A stretch of DNA of 64,000 bases, from positions 1-64,000 of the forward strand of contig NZ_JAHHQJ010000009.1 in the NCBI RefSeq assembly GCF_020026455.1, written 5' to 3'. The notes beneath the pieces are model-generated. The model saw only the letters and a list, made by a program, of their open reading frames with translations. It was not told the origin of the DNA and ran no database searches. Each line of letters starts with the position of its first letter. Position 1 is the stretch's first letter. Position numbers and translations under genes: made by a program. Shown in pieces: positions 8,560-17,827 of this stretch. Origin of the DNA: Alistipes sp. (GTDB taxonomy: Bacteria > Bacteroidota > Bacteroidia > Bacteroidales > Rikenellaceae).

Positions 8560-8740
8560 ATTGCTTGCGCAAAGGCAGGTCTTCTGACTCGCACCGACAC
8601 GCAGACGGCCTTCCCGTCCCCGCGGGACAGTGGCTCGACGATTCGCCTGCGGCATAAAGTGCTTACAGCAGCGGGAACTGTTCGGGATTCGCACCCGATT
8701 CCCTCTTATCCTCCGCCCCGGCGGGATGAAGGATACCTTT
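8560..8740 (-). ncRNA. Cobalamin riboswitch upstream of nrdDG
   Basis: On the minus strand, in order: the AGGGAATC...GGTGCGAATCCC core (about 8684-8706), the CAGTTCCCGCTGCTGTAA stretch (8664-8682), GCCACTG with GGGAAGG, and the closing B12 box GAGTCAGAAGACCTGCC (8574-8590). All conserved blocks of the Rfam cobalamin family are present and correctly ordered. It ends about 55-70 bases before the nrdD ATG. A GC-rich inverted stretch (8534-8555) follows and could be the expression platform. Boundaries are approximate. Confidence 0.95.
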
Positions 8741-8748
8741 GCGATGCA

Positions 8749-8778
8749 CAAAATTCTCCATTATTCCCCGACTTTCAA
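8749..8778 (-). promoter_or_regulatory. Promoter for the riboswitch-nrdDG transcript
   Basis: On the minus strand TTG (8776-8778), a 19-base spacer and GAATTTTG (8749-8756). The -7 box differs from TAnnTTTG only at its first base. It lies just upstream of the riboswitch. Confidence 0.55.
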
Positions 8779-8806
8779 AATTCCGGAGCAGGAAGTTTTC
8801 AACATT

Positions 8807-8836
8807 TTGTGAAAGATCCCGAATTTCGTATCTTCG
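8807..8836 (+). promoter_or_regulatory. Promoter for the TSCPD gene
   Basis: TTG (8807-8809), 19 bases, TATCTTCG (8829-8836). Divergent from the nrdDG promoter, about 30 bases away. Confidence 0.7.
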
Positions 8837-8864
8837 CACCCGCAAACCGAAAAAGGATAACTCC

Positions 8865-9113
8865 ATGATACAGAAAATAACACACGTCTGCCAGGGAACC
8901 TGCTCCCGGCAAATCGACATCGAAGTCGAAGAGGGGATCGTGCGGAGCGTCGTCTTCACCGGCGGATGCCACGGCAATTTGCAGGGAATAGCGGCCCTCG
9001 TGTGCGGAATGACGGCGGCGCAGGTCGCGGACCGGCTCGAAGGTATCGACTGCCGCGGACGGGGAACGTCGTGTCCCGATCAGTTGGCAAAAGCGCTGAA
9101 AAAGACCTTATAA
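8865..9113 (+). CDS. Stand-alone TSCPD-domain protein (TIGR03905-like)
   Basis: 82 residues. It contains the TSCPD signature near the C-terminus (GTSCPDQLAKALKK) and the conserved SVVFTGGCHGNLQGIA segment. Cysteines are at residues 9, 13 and 34 and in the TSCPD motif. This domain also occurs at the C-terminus of class II (B12-dependent) ribonucleotide reductases and as small free proteins of unknown function. The ATG at 8865 is chosen because the promoter at 8829-8836 rules out the longer reading. It is divergent from the B12-riboswitch-controlled nrdDG operon, which suggests, but does not show, a role in ribonucleotide reduction. Confidence 0.88.
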   Translation: MIQKITHVCQGTCSRQIDIEVEEGIVRSVVFTGGCHGNLQGIAALVCGMTAAQVADRLEGIDCRGRGTSCPDQLAKALKKTL

Positions 9114-9176
9114 GATAGACCCGGTCGGATCGGGTACGGATTTTGCTCCCCGAAAAGCGTTCCAAAATGCAAGATT

Positions 9177-9434
9177 ATGTATTTTCTATGGTATCTGCTG
9201 ATCGGACTGGCAGCCGGATGGATTGCCAACCTGATCGTCAAGGGAGGAGGTTCGGGACTCTTCGTCAACCTGATCGTCGGACTCATCGGCGGCGTACTGG
9301 GAGGTTGGCTCTTTTCGCTGTTCGGATGGGTGCCCGTCGGCACGCTGGGCAGTCTGGCGATGGCCGTCATCGGCTCGGTCGTCCTGTTGTGGATCGCTGC
9401 GTTCATCTCACACCGCAAGATCCGCGAAACGTGA
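9177..9434 (+). CDS. GlsB/YeaQ/YmgE-family membrane protein
   Basis: 85-residue, three-helix membrane protein of the family once called transglycosylase-associated. It begins MYFLWYLLIGLAAGWIANLIVKG, then has the glycine-rich helix FVNLIVGLIGGVLGGWLF and a third helix ending in FISHRKIRET. Members are linked to envelope or osmotic stress in other bacteria; their molecular action is unknown. It follows the TSCPD gene by 63 bases on the same strand and may be co-transcribed. A terminator follows about 130 bases later, after two small hairpins (9514-9560). Confidence 0.88.
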   Translation: MYFLWYLLIGLAAGWIANLIVKGGGSGLFVNLIVGLIGGVLGGWLFSLFGWVPVGTLGSLAMAVIGSVVLLWIAAFISHRKIRET

Positions 9435-9564
9435 GGCTTGCATCCAACCCCGGGGAAGCATCCTGAAGCCAACAATCCCGGAATGGCGGCACGGCGTACA
9501 GCCGAAAATAGCGGACTTTCCCGGGAAAAGTCCAGAAGGAGCCCGGCGAGGGGGCTCCGGTCAA

Positions 9565-9596
9565 CGAAAAAGGCGGTCATGCGACCGCCTTTTTCG
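9565..9596. terminator. Bidirectional terminator
   Basis: AAAAAGGCGGTC / GACCGCCTTTTT with a four-base loop. It serves the GlsB-like gene on the plus strand and the tRNA-Gln on the minus strand. Confidence 0.88.
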
Positions 9597-9598
9597 TG

Positions 9599-9669
9599 TT
9601 GAGCTGCCGGGACTCGAACCCAGAACGACAGAACCAAAATCTGCTGTGTTACCATTACACCACAGCTCA
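9599..9669 (-). tRNA. tRNA-Gln (anticodon TTG)
   Basis: The minus strand folds as a full cloverleaf: acceptor TGAGCTG/CAGCTCA, D arm with GTGTAATGGTAACAC, anticodon stem GCAGA/TCTGT with loop TTTTGGT (anticodon TTG), and T arm with GGGTTCGAGTCCC. The 3' CCA is not encoded. Confidence 0.97.
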
Positions 9670-9691
9670 AACATTTGCTCGAAAGCGACGG

Positions 9692-9699
9692 CAAAGATA
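9692..9699 (-). promoter_or_regulatory. -7 box for tRNA-Gln
   Basis: TATCTTTG on the minus strand, 22 bases before the tRNA 5' end, with CTG in the -33 position at 19-base spacing. Confidence 0.7.
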
Positions 9700-9841
9700 G
9701 CGATAAATTATCATATTACAGCATGATTTCGCACAATTTTGACGGAATGGGAAATAATAAAGCTTATCGCTTTCAAAATGAAGAGTTTGAATCTGAATTC
9801 GGCCGATAAGGAGGGGCGGCGAAGCGGCGGCAACGGGGAGG

Positions 9842-9908
9842 GACGGGGAAGATGACGAGGGACGGGGAAGATGACGAGGGACGGGGAAGACGACGAGGGA
9901 CGGGGAAC
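9842..9908. repeat. 19-base tandem repeat, about 3.5 copies
   Basis: Units of GACGGGGAAGATGACGAGG start at 9842, 9861 and 9880 (the third with one T to C change), followed by a partial copy. Purine-rich on the plus strand. Non-coding. Confidence 0.9.
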
Positions 9909-10437
9909 GGGCGGCGGCACCCTACCCTACTTAATCTAATTAATATATGTATAACCGTACGTGCCGCTATTTTGACAAAAACAACAAAAGAAAGCTGGCA
10001 TTTAATCAAAAATTCCGGCCGCGAAACTCCTGTTTTCAAAGTGAATTCCAAACGAAATAAAAATTATTTCACAACGAAATAGACTGACTATTAGACGAAT
10101 ACCTCCCTTCGTGGCTTATTATCAACACGATAATAATATTTGCAAAAAAGAGCGCAAAATATCCGGCCAAAATTTAGAAATTACACGACTTATTACTATA
10201 TTCACATTTGAGAATGCGTGAAGCGATGGAATTCCGCGCCGATTTTCCGCGGTTCAGGTGGCTGGGAAATGCGGAATCGGAAAAGAGAAATTTCATCCTG
10301 ACAACAGACTGATTACTAACTAAAACAAAACATTTTTTTTAAAACCTGAAAAACAAACCCAACCAACCGGTTATCCCCGGCTATTTACCATTCGCTCAAA
10401 TTGTTGCTTATGCGCTAAAAATTTAAATCTACTAATT
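9909..10437. other. Long AT-rich leader in front of susC
   Basis: About 530 bases without a gene. The sequence turns AT-rich. AATATTTG (about 10134-10141) is the nearest approach to a -7 box, leaving a leader of some 290 bases, common for Sus-type loci. No regulator gene is adjacent. Confidence 0.5.
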
Positions 10438-13400
10438 ATGCTTAAATCATTCAAGTCCAAACTTGGAGCATTCCTCTCGGTTTTTGTGTTGATGACTTTC
10501 GCCATTCAGTCAGCTTTCGCACAGCAGACAACCCTCAAAGGTGTCGTCGAGGATGCTATAGGTCCGGTTACCGGAGCTACGGTTATCACCACCAGCGGTG
10601 CAGGAACAACCACCGGCATCGATGGAACTTTCGAACTGAAGGTCGGGAACGGTGAGGAGATCACCATCTCGTTCATGGGCTACAAAAGCCAGAAAATCGC
10701 ATTCACCGGACAGACCTTCCTGAAGGTGAAACTCGAGGAGGAGAACGCCACGCTCGATGCGGTAGTCGTTACCGCACTGGGTATCAAGCGCTCGGAGAAG
10801 GCCCTGTCGTACAGAGTCCAGCAGATCAAGGCCGAAGAGCTGACCACCGTGAAGGATGCAAACTTCATGAACTCGCTGGTCGGAAAGGTGGCCGGCGTGA
10901 CCATCAACAGCGGTTCGGGCGGCCCCGGTGCCACAACCCGTGTCGTGATGCGCGGCGATAAATCGATCGAGAAGGGAAACAACGCCCTCTATGTGATCGA
11001 CGGTATCCCCATGTACAACCACAGCATCTCCGGCGGCAGCGGAGCCTACGGAACCCCGGCCGGTTCGGAGAGCGCGGCGGACATCAACCCCGAGGACATC
11101 GAGTCCATCAACATGCTGACCGGCCCCTCGGCGGCTGCCCTCTACGGTTCGGATGCCGCCAACGGTGTGGTCATCATCAACACCAAACGCGGTACCAAGG
11201 ACCGCACCAACGTGACCGTGAGCAACAGCACCACCTTCTCGAAGGTATATATGCTGCCCGAAATGCAGCGTTCCTACGCTTCATCGAGCGGGTACATGAA
11301 CTGGGGAGAGAAGAGAGACGACATCTCCTACGACCCCGAGAAGTTCTTCCAGACCGGAACAAACATCATCAACTCGGTGTCGCTCTCGACCGGCAACCAG
11401 AAGAACCAGACCTATATCTCGGCGTCGACCACCAACACGACGGGTATCATCCCCGAAAACTCTTACGACCGTTACAACTTCACGACCCGCAACACCACCT
11501 CGTTTGCCAAGGACAAGCTCGTCCTCGACCTCGGGGCCAACTTCGTGATCCAGAAGGACCGCAACATGGTCTCGCAGGGCAAGTATTACAACCCCCTGCC
11601 GGCCGTCTACCTCTTCCCCCGCGGCGAGGACTTCGACGAGGTGCGGCTCTTCGAGCGGTGGGACCCCGTGCGCGGCTACATGGCCTAGTACTGGCCCTAT
11701 GGCGAGGGGAACCACTCGATGCAGAACCCCTACTGGCTGCAGAAACGAAACAAGCGCGAGACCGACAAGCGTCGCTACATGCTCAACGCGTCGCTCAAGT
11801 GGAACATCACCGACTGGATGAATGTCACCGGCCGTGTGCGCGTCGACAACTCGGAGTATCGCCTCAAGAAGATGTATTATGCTTCGACCCTGACGACCTT
11901 CGCAGGAATGAACGGCGGGTATGAGGATGTGACCCAGCACGACCGGAACTTCTACGGCGACCTGATGCTCAACATCGACAAGCAGTTCGGCGACGACTGG
12001 ACCCTGAACGCAAACATCGGTGCTTCGATCAACGACCAGCGTTTCGAAGAGGCCGGAGGTGGAGGCGACCTGCTGCTGGTCAATCAGTTCTCGATGAAGA
12101 ACCTCAACTATGCAGAGAAGTACAAGCCGATTCAGAACGGATGGCACGACCAGAACCAGGCCATTTTCGCATCGGTCGAGGTAGGCTGGAAGTCAATGCT
12201 CTACCTGACCGTGACCGGCCGTAACGACTGGGCGTCGCAGCTGGCCTTCACCAGGCACAGTTCGTTCTTCTATCCCTCGGTAGGTCTCTCGGCCATTGTC
12301 TCCAACATGGTCAACATGCCCGAGTGGCTCTCGTTCCTCAAGGTGCGCGGATCCTACTCGAAGGTGGCGTCGGCATTCAGCCGGTTCATCTCGAACCCCG
12401 CCTACAAGTTCGACGAGCAGACCCATAACTGGCAGAAGCCGACCACATTCCCCGCGTCGAACCTCAAACCCGAGGATACCAAGTCGTGGGAAATCGGTAT
12501 CAACGCCCGGTTCTTCAACCACTTGTCTCTGGACGTGACCTACTACCGTTCGAATACCTATCACCAGACCATCTACGCGCCCATGCCTTCGTCGTCGGGC
12601 TACAAGGACATGATTGTCCAGACCGGAGACGTGCAGAACCAGGGTATGGAGTTGGCCTTGGGCTACAACAACAAGTGGGGCGACTTCACCTGGAACAGCT
12701 CCTTCACGCTGACGCTGAACCGGAACCGAATCAACGAACTGGCCGACAATGTATACATCGAAGCAACGGGAGAGACCTTCTCGACCGACGAAATCAAGAA
12801 GGACTGGCTGGGAGCTTCGAACGTGGCACCCCAGGTTATCCTGCGTCCCGGCGGTTCGATGAGCGACATCTATGTCAACCACGAACTGAAGCGTGACGAT
12901 CAGGGCTACGTATTGGTCGACAAGGGCAACCTCGCCATGGAGGAGACCGAAATGCGCAAGGTGGGTTCGCTCTCGCCCCGCTACAACATGGGTTGGGCAA
13001 ACTCGTTCGGATTCAAGGGAATCGAGCTGGGGATGGTCTTCACGGCACGCGTGGGTGGTCTGGCTTACTCCGCAACCCAGGGTATTCTCGACTACTACGG
13101 TACTTCGCAGGCTTCGGCCGACTTCCGCAACCAGGGCGGCGTGCCCATCAACTTCGGCCGCATCGATACCGAAAAGTATTACAGCACCATTTCGAGTGCC
13201 GACGGCGGACACGGCGCATACTATCTTTACAGCGCTTCGAACATCCGCCTTCAGGAGCTGAGTCTGAACTACACACTCCCCAGAAAGTGGTTCAACAACA
13301 AGGCCCGGCTCACCGTAGGATTCATCGCCAAGAACCTCTGGATGATCTACTGCAAGGCTCCATTCGATCCCGAGGTTTCGGCATCGACCAGCAGCTCTTT

Positions 13401-13473
13401 CTATCAGGGCGTGGACTACTTCATGCAGCCCAACACCCGCAACTTTGGTTTCAACGTAAAACTGCAATTCTAA
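10438..13473 (+). pseudogene. SusC-family TonB-dependent receptor with in-frame amber stop
   Basis: One reading frame of 1011 codons, broken by TAG at 11686-11688 (codon 417). Before it, a 416-residue product has a signal peptide (cleavage near AFA-QQ, residue 29), a carboxypeptidase-regulatory-like domain (about 30-115) and the TonB plug (about 118-245, with YVIDGIPM and AALYGSDAANGVVIINTKRG). After it, in the same frame, come YWPYGEG and the rest of the barrel to the terminal FNVKLQF. SusC proteins usually have Gln before WPYG, so a CAG to TAG change explains it. As written, the receptor is cut within the early barrel and should not work. Read-through, polymorphism or sequencing error are alternatives. 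It heads the SusC-SusD-GH18-LamG operon. Confidence 0.85.
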
Positions 13474-13485
13474 CCGTTTAGAACG

Positions 13486-15006
13486 ATGAAAAGAAACTTT
13501 TTTAAAACGACTTGCCTGCTCCTGGCAGCTTGCGGTTTGGTAAATTGCACGGGGAATTACGAGGACTACAACAAAGATCCCTATGCCATCTACAAGGCTG
13601 ACCCGGCAATCCTGCTCCCTACCATGATCGACGGTATCTCATATATCCAGCAGAACGACTCACAGATGATCGACCAGATGGTCGGATCGCTGGGCGGGTA
13701 CTACACCCTGTCGAACCGCTGGGGCGGACAGAACTTCGATACCTTCAACGCCTCGGACGGCTGGAACGCCACACCCTACAACACCATGTATGAGGATATA
13801 TACGCCAACTTCTTCGACATCTCGAAGTCGACCAACGCTTCCGGCCACTTCTATGCCGTTGCCAGTCTGGTGCGTGCGGCCGTGATGATGCGTGTGGCCG
13901 ACATGTACGGCGCAATTCCCTATTCGCAGGTCAAGGAGGGTTCGTTCTATGTGGCCTACGATACTTGCGAGGAGGTTTACAAGCACCTGCTCGATGATAT
14001 GAAGGCTGCGTCTTCGGTTTTGAACGACTACGCCACGCAGTTCCCCGGCTCGATGCCTCTGGGCAACGGCGATGCCCTCTTCGGCGGCGACTATGCCGGC
14101 TGGGTACGCTACGCCAACTCGCTGATTCTTCGTCTGGCGATCCGCATCGGGGACAAGCAGGCAGCCGAAGAGGCCTGCCAGCGTCCCGGCGGTCTGATCG
14201 AGACCAACGCCCAGAATGCCATGATGAATCCCGGCGTACAGGGCAACCCCTTCCAGCTGGCTTGCACATCGTGGGGCGACCTGCGTGTCAACGCTTCGAT
14301 TGTGGACTACATGACCGGTTACAACGATCCCCGCCGCGAGAAGTACTTCCAGAAGGTAGACAACAAGTATGTAGGTATGCGTGCAGGTACCGCCAACTTC
14401 AACAAGGGAGACGTGACCGCCAAGTATTCGAGTCTGAATCTGGTTTCGACCGATCCTATTCCCGTATTCCTGGCCGCGGAGACCAATTTCCTCCGGGCAG
14501 AGATGGCCGTTAGAGGCTGGAATGTGGACAAGCCTGCCAAGGAGTATTACGAGGCAGGTATTCGCCTGTCGATGGAGCAGTACGGTATTTCGGCCGAGGC
14601 CGCAAATGCCTACCTCAACGACGACAAGAGTACTCCTGCAAATCACGAGAAGGATCCCCGAGGTCCTTCGCAGAATTACACGCGCGAGACCAAGATTACC
14701 GTGAAGTGGGATGACAGTGCAACAAAAGACCAGATGCTTGAGCGGATCATCACCCAGAAGTGGATTGCCAACTACATGATGGGGCTCGAGGCATGGGCCG
14801 AGTTCCGTCGCACGGGCTACCCCGAGCTGAATCCCGCCATCGACAACCTCAGCAACGGGGTTATCACCGACAACTTCAAAGGCATGCGCCGTCTGCGCTA
14901 CCCCTTCACCGAGAAGAACTTGAACAAGGCCAACTACGATGCTGCCGTAACGGCCATGGGCGGCGTCGACAACGAATCGGTGGATTTGTTCTGGGCGAAG
15001 AAATAA
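13486..15006 (+). CDS. SusD/RagB-family surface lipoprotein
   Basis: 506-residue SusD-like glycan-binding lipoprotein, the lid of the outer-membrane SusCD importer. The signal peptide offers lipidation at Cys21 (GLVNC; Cys16 is an alternative). The start GNYEDYNKDPYAIYKADPAI, the helical TPR-like part with VADMYGAIPYSQVKEG, and the C-terminal MMGLEAWAEFRRTGYPEL and RRLRYPF are typical of the SusD-like group that goes with GH18 loci. It begins 12 bases after susC. The gene is intact although its SusC partner is interrupted. Confidence 0.93.
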   Translation: MKRNFFKTTCLLLAACGLVNCTGNYEDYNKDPYAIYKADPAILLPTMIDGISYIQQNDSQMIDQMVGSLGGYYTLSNRWGGQNFDTFNASDGWNATPYNTMYEDIYANFFDISKSTNASGHFYAVASLVRAAVMMRVADMYGAIPYSQVKEGSFYVAYDTCEEVYKHLLDDMKAASSVLNDYATQFPGSMPLGNGDALFGGDYAGWVRYANSLILRLAIRIGDKQAAEEACQRPGGLIETNAQNAMMNPGVQGNPFQLACTSWGDLRVNASIVDYMTGYNDPRREKYFQKVDNKYVGMRAGTANFNKGDVTAKYSSLNLVSTDPIPVFLAAETNFLRAEMAVRGWNVDKPAKEYYEAGIRLSMEQYGISAEAANAYLNDDKSTPANHEKDPRGPSQNYTRETKITVKWDDSATKDQMLERIITQKWIANYMMGLEAWAEFRRTGYPELNPAIDNLSNGVITDNFKGMRRLRYPFTEKNLNKANYDAAVTAMGGVDNESVDLFWAKK

Positions 15007-15036
15007 TAGTGTCAAATCTTTAGAAACGAACAAATT

Positions 15037-16149
15037 ATGAATATCAAGAGTTTAAAGAGCACAGTGGCAGCGTCGTTGCTCCTTTCGGCAACCGTTGCAG
15101 GTTGCAGCGACTGGACCGATGCAGAGGCTTTGCGGAAAAACGAATACGATCCCAACAACAGCGCCTTCCCCGAGACCTACTATCAGGCGCTGCGCGACTA
15201 CAAGAAATCGCCCCACTCGATTTCGTTCGGTTGGTTTGACAACTGGACCGAGCCGGGAGCCGATTACAGCGGTTCGCTGATGGGTGTGCCCGACTCGATG
15301 GACGTCGTATCGCTGTGGAGCGGTTCTTCGAACCTGAAGGATTGGCAGAAGATGGATCTCAAGATGGTGCAGGAGAAGAAAGGAACCAAGGTTGTTCCCT
15401 GTTCGTTCACCAGATATGTCGGTCAGGGCTTCACCCCCGCCGAATACGACACCCCGGAGAAACGCAACGAGTTCTGGGGTTGGGTCAATGGCGACGATGC
15501 CGCAATCGAGGCCTCCATCAAGAAATATGCGAAGGCCATCATCGACACCTTGAACAAGTATAACTACGACGGATTCGACATCGACTTCGAGCCTCACTAC
15601 GGCTATGGAGGTCCTCTGGCCAGCGACAACGGCAAAATGCACATCCTAATTTCGGAGCTGGGCAAGTATATCGGTCCCAAGTCGGAGAACCCCGAGAAGC
15701 TGCTTATCGTCGACGGCGAACCGCAGTCTTTGAATGCCGAGACCGGTCCCTACATCTCGTACTTCGTGATTCAGGCCTATTCGGGCACGGGCGGCAATCC
15801 GGCTGGCTGGAGCAACAGCGTCCGAAACCTCGACAGTCGGCTTTCAGGTCTGATCAGCACATTTGGCTCAACCGTAGGCGAGGAGACGGTAACCAACCGC
15901 ACGGTGATGACCGAGAACCTCGAGCCGGCATTGGAGGCTTTGAACGGAGGGTATCGGTTCACTGACCGAAATGGAGCCTGCGACATCAATGAGATTCCCT
16001 CGATGCTCGGCATGGCGATGTGGGAGCCGTTCAACGGATTCCGCAAGGGCGGTTTCGGGGCCTACAAGTTCAACAACGAGTCGGTAAACAATCCTCGTTA
16101 CAAGTGGATGCGTCGCGGCATTCAGGCGCAGAATCCTGCCAGCAAATAG
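15037..16149 (+). CDS. GH18 endo-beta-N-acetylglucosaminidase-like lipoprotein
   Basis: 370 residues. Signal peptide with lipobox VAGC (Cys23), so a surface or periplasmic lipoprotein. The GH18 catalytic motif DxxDxDxE is present as D178, D181, D183 and E185 (DGFDIDFE), E185 being the acid. Other features (SFGWFDNW, VVSLWSG, IQAYSG) fit the EndoH/EndoF-type endo-beta-N-acetylglucosaminidases that cut the chitobiose core of N-glycans, rather than long chitinases. Its place behind SusC/SusD and before a LamG lipoprotein resembles N-glycan utilisation loci of Bacteroides. The specificity is inferred from context. Confidence 0.9.
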   Translation: MNIKSLKSTVAASLLLSATVAGCSDWTDAEALRKNEYDPNNSAFPETYYQALRDYKKSPHSISFGWFDNWTEPGADYSGSLMGVPDSMDVVSLWSGSSNLKDWQKMDLKMVQEKKGTKVVPCSFTRYVGQGFTPAEYDTPEKRNEFWGWVNGDDAAIEASIKKYAKAIIDTLNKYNYDGFDIDFEPHYGYGGPLASDNGKMHILISELGKYIGPKSENPEKLLIVDGEPQSLNAETGPYISYFVIQAYSGTGGNPAGWSNSVRNLDSRLSGLISTFGSTVGEETVTNRTVMTENLEPALEALNGGYRFTDRNGACDINEIPSMLGMAMWEPFNGFRKGGFGAYKFNNESVNNPRYKWMRRGIQAQNPASK

Positions 16150-16174
16150 TTGAATCCAAAATATCGACAAAATC

Positions 16175-17353
16175 ATGAAAAACAATATCAAACTGCTGAC
16201 TCTCGGTCTGGCTTGCGCGGCTTTCGGCTTTGTTGCCTGCGACGACGCCGACTACGCGACCAGCGACATGGGGGTCCACGCTTTTCTGAACGAGAGTTCG
16301 ACGAACAAGAATGTCAAAATCACCGTGGGAGCCAACGGTGGGGATGCCGAAGTGAATGTCTGTCTGAGCAACGTCGCTCCCGATGATGCCAAATTCCGTC
16401 TGGAATTCGACCAGGAGGTGCTCGACAACTACAACCGAAAGCAGGCTTCGAGCTATGTGATGGCTCCCGCCGAAATCGTGGAGTTCGAGCGCGAAGCCCT
16501 CATCAAGAAGGGCGAGTTCAATGCCCCCTCGACGAAAATTCATGTCAAGAAGATTCCCACCGAGTTGTCGGGCGAGCCTTACGCAATCGCATTGCGTCTG
16601 GTGAGCGAGGACAAGGTCGTTCCCGTGACGAATACCACTTCGACTTTCGTGATTCCGCTGGAGGAGATTATCATCTCGGATCTCCCCTGCTTCAACGGCG
16701 GAGCCAATTTGCATTGCGACGGCTTCCCCATGGAGCTTCCCCAGTTCACCGTCGAGGTGCGGTTCCAGATTAGCAACACCAGCAACCGCAACCGTGCGGT
16801 ATTCACCAACGGCGGCAGCGTGCTGCTGCGTTTCGAGGATCCCCAGAGTGCCAACGCTCAGTTCCAGGCCCACTCGCTGGTGCAGTTCCAGGGCGAGGGG
16901 TGGTATCTGAATCCCGACAAGTCGTTTGCTCCCAACAAATGGCAGCATCTGGCCATGACATACGACGGTACTACGACTCGTCTTTATGTCAACGGCGCAT
17001 TTGCCGGATCGAAGGACGGTCATTGCAAGCCGACCTTCGGCTCGGCCTGGTGGTTCGGCGGCGAATCCGGAGGCGGCCACGGAACCGGCGGCAGCTGGTG
17101 GACAGGATGCAAGATCATGCTGGCCGAGGCCCGCATCTGGTCGGTATGCCGCACCGAGTCGCAGATTGTCAACAACATGACCGGAACATCGGCGAAATCC
17201 GAGGGGCTGGTCGGTTACTGGCGCTGCAACGACGGCAAGGGTCAGGAATTCAAGGACTATACCGGAAACGGTCACACCATGAAGACTTCGGAAAAAGTGA
17301 CCTGGGTGAAGAACGTGCCTTCGACGGCTGAAGCTACCCCTTGGCCTTTCTAA
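16175..17353 (+). CDS. DUF1735 and LamG-like domain lipoprotein
   Basis: 392 residues. Lipobox FVAC (Cys22), followed by an acidic stretch (DDADYATSD) like surface-export signals of Bacteroidetes lipoproteins. Residues about 30-165 form a DUF1735 domain, frequent in proteins encoded beside GH18 enzymes. Residues about 180-390 form a concanavalin-like LamG/Laminin_G_3 domain, with FTVEVRFQIS, WQHLAMTYDGTTTRLYVNG and LVGYWRCNDGKG. It probably binds glycan at the cell surface to help the endoglycosidase. Last gene of the locus; a strong terminator follows 20 bases later. Confidence 0.9.
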   Translation: MKNNIKLLTLGLACAAFGFVACDDADYATSDMGVHAFLNESSTNKNVKITVGANGGDAEVNVCLSNVAPDDAKFRLEFDQEVLDNYNRKQASSYVMAPAEIVEFEREALIKKGEFNAPSTKIHVKKIPTELSGEPYAIALRLVSEDKVVPVTNTTSTFVIPLEEIIISDLPCFNGGANLHCDGFPMELPQFTVEVRFQISNTSNRNRAVFTNGGSVLLRFEDPQSANAQFQAHSLVQFQGEGWYLNPDKSFAPNKWQHLAMTYDGTTTRLYVNGAFAGSKDGHCKPTFGSAWWFGGESGGGHGTGGSWWTGCKIMLAEARIWSVCRTESQIVNNMTGTSAKSEGLVGYWRCNDGKGQEFKDYTGNGHTMKTSEKVTWVKNVPSTAEATPWPF

Positions 17354-17372
17354 ATTAAACGATCAAATTCGA

Positions 17373-17404
17373 ACAGGTGTACGCTCTCGTACACCTGTTT
17401 TTTT
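17373..17404 (+). terminator. Terminator of the SusC-GH18 locus
   Basis: Perfect ACAGGTGTACG / CGTACACCTGT stem with a four-base loop and seven T. Confidence 0.93.
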
Positions 17405-17827
17405 ATACCCGCCCGGCCAGGTCAAACGCGACGAAGCGTGCCCCCGGCGGCAGGCATCGGACACAAAGGAGATCCTCCGCCCGAGGAACGGACGCGCGGC
17501 CCTGATGACCCGGCAACCGTCGGGCAAGAATCCCATACGGCAAAACGGAAAGGGGTATGCCAAAGCGACCGACACCGACGAATACCCCGGTCCTTGGAGC
17601 GGGGATTCGATAGCGGCCGGCACGGCTCCGGGCATCCGAGGAGGGGGGGGCCGGCGGAAATCCGGGCACCCGGCAGGCATTGCGGCGGGGCGGCGGAGCG
17701 GCGGGCAATCACAGCCATAGCGCCCCCAACCCGTCCCGATCGGGAGTCCTCAAAAAGCGCTTCGGCGGCAGAAGGAAGCGGCAGAAGGAGACGAGACGCG
17801 GAGGGAGGAGGGCGGCGGCGGCGGACG
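17405..17827. other. Gene-free GC-rich intergenic region
   Basis: About 420 bases. Short ORFs are Arg/Pro/Gly-rich shadows without promoter or motif. A run of eight G lies at 17643-17650. I see nothing else. Confidence 0.6.

Noticed and set aside
9599..9669. tRNA-Gln as a possible amber suppressor explaining the TAG in susC
   Set aside because: Its anticodon reads TTG, not CTA, so it should not decode TAG.
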